From assembly GCF_004963255.1 (NCBI RefSeq), contig NZ_SUGA01000048.1, forward strand, positions 1 through 36,418: DNA of 36,418 bases. The letters are read 5' to 3'. This DNA is from Mesorhizobium sp. GTDB taxonomy: Bacteria > Pseudomonadota > Alphaproteobacteria > Rhizobiales > Rhizobiaceae. The position numbers and the translations under genes were made by a program. The stretch's first letter is position 1, and each line of letters opens with the position of its first letter. Of the stretch, positions 31,662-36,418 are shown piece by piece. Below the pieces are notes generated by a model. That model searched no databases. It saw only the letters and a list, made by a program, of their open reading frames with translations, and was not told the origin of the DNA.

Positions 31662-32984
31662 ATGAACGACCTTGGCGTCATCGATCGCTTCATGGAGACC
31701 TTCATCCGCTACATCGACAGCGGGTTCGGTCTGCTATCGGGCGACCTCGCCTTCCTCACTACCATTCTGATCGGCATTGACATCACACTTGCCGGCCTGG
31801 CGTGGGCGCTCGGCGACGAAACCAGCGTTCTCGGCCGGCTTGTCCGCAAGGTGCTCTATGTTGGCGTCTTCGCCTTCATTCTGAACAATTTCAAGAACCT
31901 CGCCGATATCGTTTATCGTTCTTTTGCCGGTCTCGGGATTAAGGCGTCGGCCGGCAATCTGTCGGCAGACAATCTCTTGCGCCCGGGCCGCATTGCCGCG
32001 ACCGGTTTCGAAGGTGCTTGGCCAATGCTTGACCAAGCCAGTCAGCTCCTGGGCTTCCCGGAAATCTTCGGCAACGCACTGACCATCTTCGTGCTGCTGA
32101 TGGCCTGGTTCCTGGTCATCATCGCCTTCTTCATCCTTTCCATCCAGCTTTTCATCACCATCCTTGAGTTCAAGCTCACCACGCTGGCAGGTTTTGTTTT
32201 GGTTCCATTCGCACTTTGGAACCGTTCAGCGTTCCTGGCCGAACGCGTGCTCGGCCATGTTATCTCGTCAGGCATCAAGGTGATGGTGCTCGCCGTCATT
32301 GTCGGTATCGGCTCCACGCTCTTCGGGGAGTTCGCTTCCGCATTGCAAGGCAAGGAGCCGGATCTTGCCGGTGCCATGTCCCAGGTACTGGGCGCACTGG
32401 CATTGCTTGGCCTTGGCATTTTTGGGCCGGGGATCGCGTCGGGTCTTGTCTCAGGCGCACCGCAGCTTGGGGCGGGCGCCGCCCTCGGCACGACCGCGGC
32501 GGCAGCGGGTGTATCACTCGTTGCTGGAGGCACAGCATTTGCTGGCGCGCGTATGGCAACCAGCGGCGGTGTCGCCGCCATCCGAGCCGGCACAACAATG
32601 GGATCGGCTGCTTCCACGTCATGGCAGATCGGGCGCGCAACCTCGCCCGACGCTGGCCTCTCCGGTGTGGCTGCTGGAATGCATGGTGTAACCAGTGCAG
32701 CTGGCGGCGCCGCTATACGCATAGCGCGATCCGCCACTGCAAGTGTTGGGCGCAACGCCGATGCCGGGCGCGATGCCGCGTGGACCGCGACCGGCGGCAC
32801 GCCGACAGCGCCAATGACCGAACGCTCTGCCGGTTCGGCCACTGTTTCGGCGCCGACGTGGGCAAGGCGCCTACGTTCTGAACAGACCGCCCGTGCAAAT
32901 CGCCACGCTGCCATGCAAGCTGTCCGAGACGGAGACCGGCCGGGAGGCAGCGCCACCCCCTCTCTCAACGACAAGGATGACTAG
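31662..32984 (+). CDS. trbL: TrbL, polytopic membrane protein (VirB6 family)
   Basis: A 440-residue protein. Five to six membrane segments occupy the first 270 residues (for example FLTTILIGIDITLAGLAWAL, LTIFVLLMAWFLVIIAFFIL and VLGALALLGLGIFGPGIASG). A hydrophilic Ala/Gly/Thr/Ser-rich tail (about 280-440) is usual for TrbL. The start follows GAAAGG at 9 bases. A trbK (entry-exclusion) gene often lies between trbJ and trbL; here only 33 bases separate them. The stop is directly followed by the trbF ATG. Confidence 0.95.
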   Translation: MNDLGVIDRFMETFIRYIDSGFGLLSGDLAFLTTILIGIDITLAGLAWALGDETSVLGRLVRKVLYVGVFAFILNNFKNLADIVYRSFAGLGIKASAGNLSADNLLRPGRIAATGFEGAWPMLDQASQLLGFPEIFGNALTIFVLLMAWFLVIIAFFILSIQLFITILEFKLTTLAGFVLVPFALWNRSAFLAERVLGHVISSGIKVMVLAVIVGIGSTLFGEFASALQGKEPDLAGAMSQVLGALALLGLGIFGPGIASGLVSGAPQLGAGAALGTTAAAAGVSLVAGGTAFAGARMATSGGVAAIRAGTTMGSAASTSWQIGRATSPDAGLSGVAAGMHGVTSAAGGAAIRIARSATASVGRNADAGRDAAWTATGGTPTAPMTERSAGSATVSAPTWARRLRSEQTARANRHAAMQAVRDGDRPGGSATPSLNDKDD

Positions 32985-33716
32985 ATGCTCTTCAAGCGAC
33001 CCGTGCACCGTTACGGCAAAACACCCGAACCGGTCACGCCGTATCAAAAAGCCGCCCAGCTGTGGGACGAGCGCATCGGCTCATCTCGACTGCAGGCCAG
33101 GAACTGGCGGATCATGGCCCTTGGCTGCCTGGCCTTGGCGACCGGGCTTTCCGGCGGACTCGTATGGCAGTCGATGCAAAGCCGTGTCGTGCCTTATGTC
33201 GTCGAGGTCGATGGCTTCGGCGAGACGCGCGCCGTCGCGCCGGCGATCCGGAATTATGAGCCCTCGGATGCTCAGATCGCCTGGCATCTCGGCCGCTTCA
33301 TCCAGAATGTCCGTTCCGTTTCCACCGATCCGGTTTTGGTACGGCAGAACTGGTTGGCAGCGTACGACTTTGCTAGCGATCGCGCAGCGCTCTTCCTCAA
33401 CGAATACGCCAAGGCGAACGACCCCTTCGGTCAGATCGGAACGCGCAGTGTTTCGGTACAGGTCACCAGCGTGGTCAGAGCCTCCGAAAGTTCATTCCAG
33501 GTCAAATGGACCGAGCAGGTGTTTGAGCGCGGAAGCCTTGCCAGCACGATGCGCTGGACTGCGATCCTCACGATCGTGATTCGCTCGCCAAGCAATACGG
33601 ATCAGCTGCGCAAGAATCCGCTCGGCGTCTTCATCAATGCCATTGACTGGTCACGCGAGCTCGACAGCGCCGTCCCAACCCCCCTTTCTCCGACGGAGTC
33701 CACCAATGAAAGGTAA
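32985..33716 (+). CDS. trbF: TrbF, inner-membrane protein (VirB8 family)
   Basis: A 243-residue protein: cytoplasmic N-terminus (PVHRYGKTPEPVTPYQKAAQ), one membrane helix (about 42-62) and a periplasmic NTF2-like VirB8 domain (VVPYVVEVDGFGETRAV ... NPLGVFINAIDWSREL). Abuts trbL and overlaps trbG by 11 bases. Confidence 0.95.
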   Translation: MLFKRPVHRYGKTPEPVTPYQKAAQLWDERIGSSRLQARNWRIMALGCLALATGLSGGLVWQSMQSRVVPYVVEVDGFGETRAVAPAIRNYEPSDAQIAWHLGRFIQNVRSVSTDPVLVRQNWLAAYDFASDRAALFLNEYAKANDPFGQIGTRSVSVQVTSVVRASESSFQVKWTEQVFERGSLASTMRWTAILTIVIRSPSNTDQLRKNPLGVFINAIDWSRELDSAVPTPLSPTESTNER

Positions 33717-34743
33717 AATGTCACCGATTCGTGCCGTGCTGATCCTATCGGTGTCGGCAGCGGTCGTTTCCGCTTGTGCATCGAAGAAGGTGCCGCCGCC
33801 TGAGATTTCCTATGACGCTGCCGACTTCAAACCGGCCGCGATCGAAAAGGCGCCGGAGAGGCCGATTAGAATTGTCGAGGTGCCAAAACCACTGCCGCTG
33901 CCTGGCCAAATGCAGCCCGAGCCCGGCAAGGCCGAGGACAAGCGCCCCCCTGAAGAACGCGTCGCTGATGCCAACAAAGCCGCGACCCAGCAACCCACCA
34001 AGTACGGGTATGTTAATGCCGTGCAAGTCTACCCCTTCACCGATGGCGCGCTTTATCAACTCTATGCCGCGCCGGAGCGCGTGACCGACATCGCTCTGCA
34101 GCCGGGCGAGAAACTAACCGCCGTGTCGGCTGGCGACACCGTGCGCTGGGTCATTGGCGATACCGCAAGCGGCACCGGTGACAATCAGCGCACCCATGTT
34201 CTGGTAAAACCCTTCGCGCCGGGTCTTGCCACCAATGTCGTCATTACGACGGACCGGCGGACCTATCATTTGCAGCTTCAAAGCACCGAGAAGACCGCAA
34301 TGGCGGCAATCTCCTGGACCTACAGCCAAGACCAGATCATCGCGCTTCGCCAGCGCAATGCTCAAGCCGAGGCAGTTACACCGGTCGCGTCGAATATCGC
34401 GCTCGAAAACCTTCGCTTTCGCTACTCAATCAGTGGCGACACACCGCCCTGGAGACCGACGCGAGCCTTCGACGACGGCAGCAAGGTCTATATTGAGTTC
34501 CCTCGTCGCATAGATCAGGGCGAGGCGCCACCACTCTTCATCGTCGGCGCAGATGGGAGCAGCGAGCTCGTCAACTATCGCGTGCGCGGCAACTATTACA
34601 TCGTCGATCGGCTCTTCGCCGCGGCCGAACTTCGCCTCGGCACCAAGCGGCAGCAGGTGATCCGCATCAGCAGGATTGACGGCAGGCAACCGCAACGGCG
34701 GATCTCGCTCTTTCGCGGCAGCCGGCGAGGTGAGGACTCATGA
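33706..34743 (+). CDS. trbG: TrbG, outer-membrane complex protein (VirB9 family)
   Basis: A 345-residue protein. Lipoprotein-like signal (AVLILSVSAAVVSACASKK, lipobox VSAC), Pro-rich segment, then the VirB9 N-terminal domain (VQVYPFTDGALYQLYAAPERVTDIALQPGEKL) and C-terminal domain (LRFRYSISGDTPPWRPTRAFDDGSKVYIEF). ATG 33706 follows GGAG at 8 bases. An alternative upstream frame start at 33637 lies inside trbF and is rejected. The stop overlaps trbI by 4 bases. Confidence 0.95.
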   Translation: MKGKMSPIRAVLILSVSAAVVSACASKKVPPPEISYDAADFKPAAIEKAPERPIRIVEVPKPLPLPGQMQPEPGKAEDKRPPEERVADANKAATQQPTKYGYVNAVQVYPFTDGALYQLYAAPERVTDIALQPGEKLTAVSAGDTVRWVIGDTASGTGDNQRTHVLVKPFAPGLATNVVITTDRRTYHLQLQSTEKTAMAAISWTYSQDQIIALRQRNAQAEAVTPVASNIALENLRFRYSISGDTPPWRPTRAFDDGSKVYIEFPRRIDQGEAPPLFIVGADGSSELVNYRVRGNYYIVDRLFAAAELRLGTKRQQVIRISRIDGRQPQRRISLFRGSRRGEDS

Positions 34744-35954
34744 TCGAAAATTCCCGCTCTGGCATCCCGCCGAAACTGGATCCCGAGGAACTGCAGCTTC
34801 GGGCCTCTCCCCGCCGCGTGGTGCGGTTCAGGCGCGGTGTGATCATCGCGATCGCAGCGCTCGGATCCGGCGCTGTCTTCGGCGTTACCATGATCGCCCT
34901 CCAGGGGCCGGCCCTTCGCATCAGGGATCAGGCGGAAGATCTCTACAACACTGAGCGCAAACCAACCGCCGAGGGGCTCGATACGCTTCCCCATGACTAT
35001 TCCGGCATGAAGCCGAAGCCTCCCGTCCTTGGGCTACCTTTGCCGGGCGACCTCGGCCGCCCCATCCTCGAGCGGCAGCGCCAGCTCGGCATCGTGCCGG
35101 GCCAAGACATCTCGGCCGAGGAGCAGCGTCTAGCGCAGCAGGCGATCGAAGCGCGTGAATCGCGGGTGCTTTTCCGCGTCGAAAATCGAGCTCAAAAGAC
35201 AGATGTCGGAGAGAGCGTGCAAACTGCTCAGCATCCATTTGAGGCGCTTCCCCAATCCGAAGCAGGACGCGCGTCAGCCTCGGTGGCGGCGGCGGAAGGC
35301 GACCAGAACAATCAGCAGCGAAAGCTTGATTTTCTCAGCCAGCGGAGCACTGGCGGGATCTACAATCCGCATGCGCTGCAGACGCCGATCTCGCCATATC
35401 AACTGATGGCTGGCAGCGTGATTGCCGCCAGCCTGATCACCGGCATCAATTCCGATTTGCCGGGCCTTGTCGTCGCGCAAGTCACCGAAAATGTGCACGA
35501 CACGGTCACGGGCAACATATTGCTGATTCCGCAGGGCTCACGTCTTATCGGCGTCTACGACAGCGTCGTCGCGTTCGGGCAAAAGCGAGCGCTGCTGGTC
35601 TGGCAGCGCATTCTGCTGCCCGACGGCTCGTCGGCCGAAATCGACAATCTGCCCGCGAGCGACACCGCCGGCTACGCAGGGCTGGAAGACGAAGTCGATT
35701 TCCACACTTGGCAGATGATCAAGGGAGTGGCGCTTGCCACATTGCTCGGTGTCGGCACAGAATTCAGCCTCGGCGAAAACGAGAGCGATCTGGTCAAGGC
35801 GATCCGGGAATCAGCCCAGCAGAACGCCAGTCGAGCCGGCCAGCGCATCACCGAAAAAAACCTCAATATCCAGCCCACCATCGTCGTCCGCCCAGGTTGG
35901 CCACTGCGCGTCATCGTGCACAAGGACATCGTGCTGCGGCCATACGCCAGTTGA
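34740..35954 (+). CDS. trbI: TrbI, scaffold of the transfer channel (VirB10 family)
   Basis: A 404-residue protein spanning both membranes: cytoplasmic basic N-terminus, membrane helix (about 33-54), Pro-rich and Gln-rich stretch, then the VirB10 beta-barrel domain from about 210 (SPYQLMAGSVIAASLITGIN, DTVTGNILLIPQGSRLIGVY, NLNIQPTIVVRPGWPLRVIV). Complete. ATGA overlap with trbG. Confidence 0.96.
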   Translation: MIENSRSGIPPKLDPEELQLRASPRRVVRFRRGVIIAIAALGSGAVFGVTMIALQGPALRIRDQAEDLYNTERKPTAEGLDTLPHDYSGMKPKPPVLGLPLPGDLGRPILERQRQLGIVPGQDISAEEQRLAQQAIEARESRVLFRVENRAQKTDVGESVQTAQHPFEALPQSEAGRASASVAAAEGDQNNQQRKLDFLSQRSTGGIYNPHALQTPISPYQLMAGSVIAASLITGINSDLPGLVVAQVTENVHDTVTGNILLIPQGSRLIGVYDSVVAFGQKRALLVWQRILLPDGSSAEIDNLPASDTAGYAGLEDEVDFHTWQMIKGVALATLLGVGTEFSLGENESDLVKAIRESAQQNASRAGQRITEKNLNIQPTIVVRPGWPLRVIVHKDIVLRPYAS

Positions 35955-35966
35955 GCAGGAGTTATC

Positions 35967-36209
35967 ATGGCTGACCTGAAACTTGGAAAACTTCCGGACC
36001 GAACAGCTTCGAAGATCACCATTACCGTCAGCGCGGAGCTGAGCCAAACACTCAAGGAGTATGCTGCACTTTACCGTCAGACCTATGGTCAGTCTGAAAC
36101 CGTGGCAGAACTCATCCCTTTCATGCTGGCGGCGTTTCTGGAAGGCGACCGAGCCTTTGCCAAGGCCAGAAAGGAACGTCTGCCGACGGAGCTTGCCGGA
36201 AAATCGTGA
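35967..36209 (+). CDS. DUF2274 family protein, end of the trb operon
   Basis: An 80-residue protein, MADLKLGKLPDRTASKITIT, then SAELSQTLKEYAALYRQTYG and IPFMLAAFLEGDRAFAKARK. The pattern (strand, then two helices) suggests a small RHH-like fold. AGGAG at 6 bases before ATG 35967, 12 bases after trbI. It is a regular last gene of this type of trb cluster; function unknown, with a regulatory role plausible. Confidence 0.88.
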   Translation: MADLKLGKLPDRTASKITITVSAELSQTLKEYAALYRQTYGQSETVAELIPFMLAAFLEGDRAFAKARKERLPTELAGKS

Positions 36210-36418
36210 CTCCTCCGCTAGGGCAGCTGGAACATTGCCTAGCTGTCGCGACCTACCTGCTCCTCGCGAAGCATAGGATCAAACACCTTGGAATGCAGGT
36301 ATGCGCAAGAGATGATGTGGAAGGAGATACCGCGCAACAGCCTAAGTTTGCATTTTCGATTTGGTCGGCCGTGAACTATCCGCAAGCCATTGATCTGGCC
36401 TGTTGATTGAGGCGGATA
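36210..36418. other. Right edge, no supported gene
   Basis: A frame of 66 residues opens at a GTG (36206) overlapping the DUF2274 stop, but it has no ribosome site or recognisable motif. A LysR-type regulator gene is often found beyond this point in related elements; none is visible here. Confidence 0.4.

Larger units (their letters stand above)
2609..36209 (+). mobile_element. Conjugative module of an ICE/symbiosis island, split by an accessory block
   Basis: The processing genes (DUF736, excisionase-like HTH, TraF peptidase, transglycosylase, relaxase; 2609-6748) and the transfer genes (traG, RHH, trbBCDEJLFGI, DUF2274; 24350-36209) are collinear on the plus strand. In rhizobial and other alphaproteobacterial elements of this family, the relaxase gene is, from memory, directly followed by traG. 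Here about 17.6 kb of cargo lies between them. No integrase, attachment site or tRNA gene is inside the window, so the element ends are not defined. Confidence 0.75.

Noticed and set aside
36206..36406. 66-codon frame after the DUF2274 gene
   Set aside because: GTG start within the preceding stop, no ribosome site, no recognisable sequence.

Overview
The window looks like part of a symbiosis island or integrative conjugative element (ICE) of a nodulating Mesorhizobium-type rhizobium. This rests on gene content read from the sequence: a RP4/Ti-type trb conjugation cluster with TraG, a P-type relaxase operon, a Ulp1-type effector behind a TtsI (tts) box, a NifA/sigma54 promoter, and a decayed rhizobial gibberellin operon. 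No species assignment can be made without a search.

Layout. (1) 1-1254, minus strand: 5' part of groEL, groES, and a perfect CIRCE operator. (2) 1251-1598, minus: the N-terminal stub of a subtilisin-like autotransporter. (3) 1605-2608: no convincing gene, but a large inverted repeat. (4) 2609-6748, plus: DUF736 protein, an excisionase-like HTH protein (RdfS-like), TraF-type S26 peptidase, lytic transglycosylase and a MOB_P relaxase with DUF3363 tail that seems to begin at an ATT codon. (5) 6749 to about 24300: an accessory block between relaxase and traG, which I believe are normally adjacent in this family. It holds the IetAS ATPase/protease pair; a convergent four-gene ubiquitin-like operon (Ubl, CEHH metal-binding protein, JAB peptidase, E1); two fragments of a second relaxase; remains of cps-ks-idi; a broken insertion sequence; an S9 prolyl oligopeptidase behind a NifA/RpoN promoter; and a NopD-like SUMO-protease effector with internal repeats. 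(6) 24350-36209, plus: traG, a ribbon-helix-helix gene, trbB, C, D, E, J, L, F, G, I and a DUF2274 gene, closely packed and all intact.

How it fits together. The relaxase operon processes the element DNA, TraG couples it to the Trb type IV channel, and the HTH protein probably controls excision. The relaxase-traG gap has collected cargo: two defence- or stability-type systems (IetAS and the ubiquitin-like operon) plus symbiosis genes under nitrogen-fixation (NifA) and type III secretion (TtsI) control. Relaxase fragments at 10607-10718 (plus) and about 14160-14440 (minus) suggest that this block was assembled by recombination between related conjugation modules, with at least one inversion.
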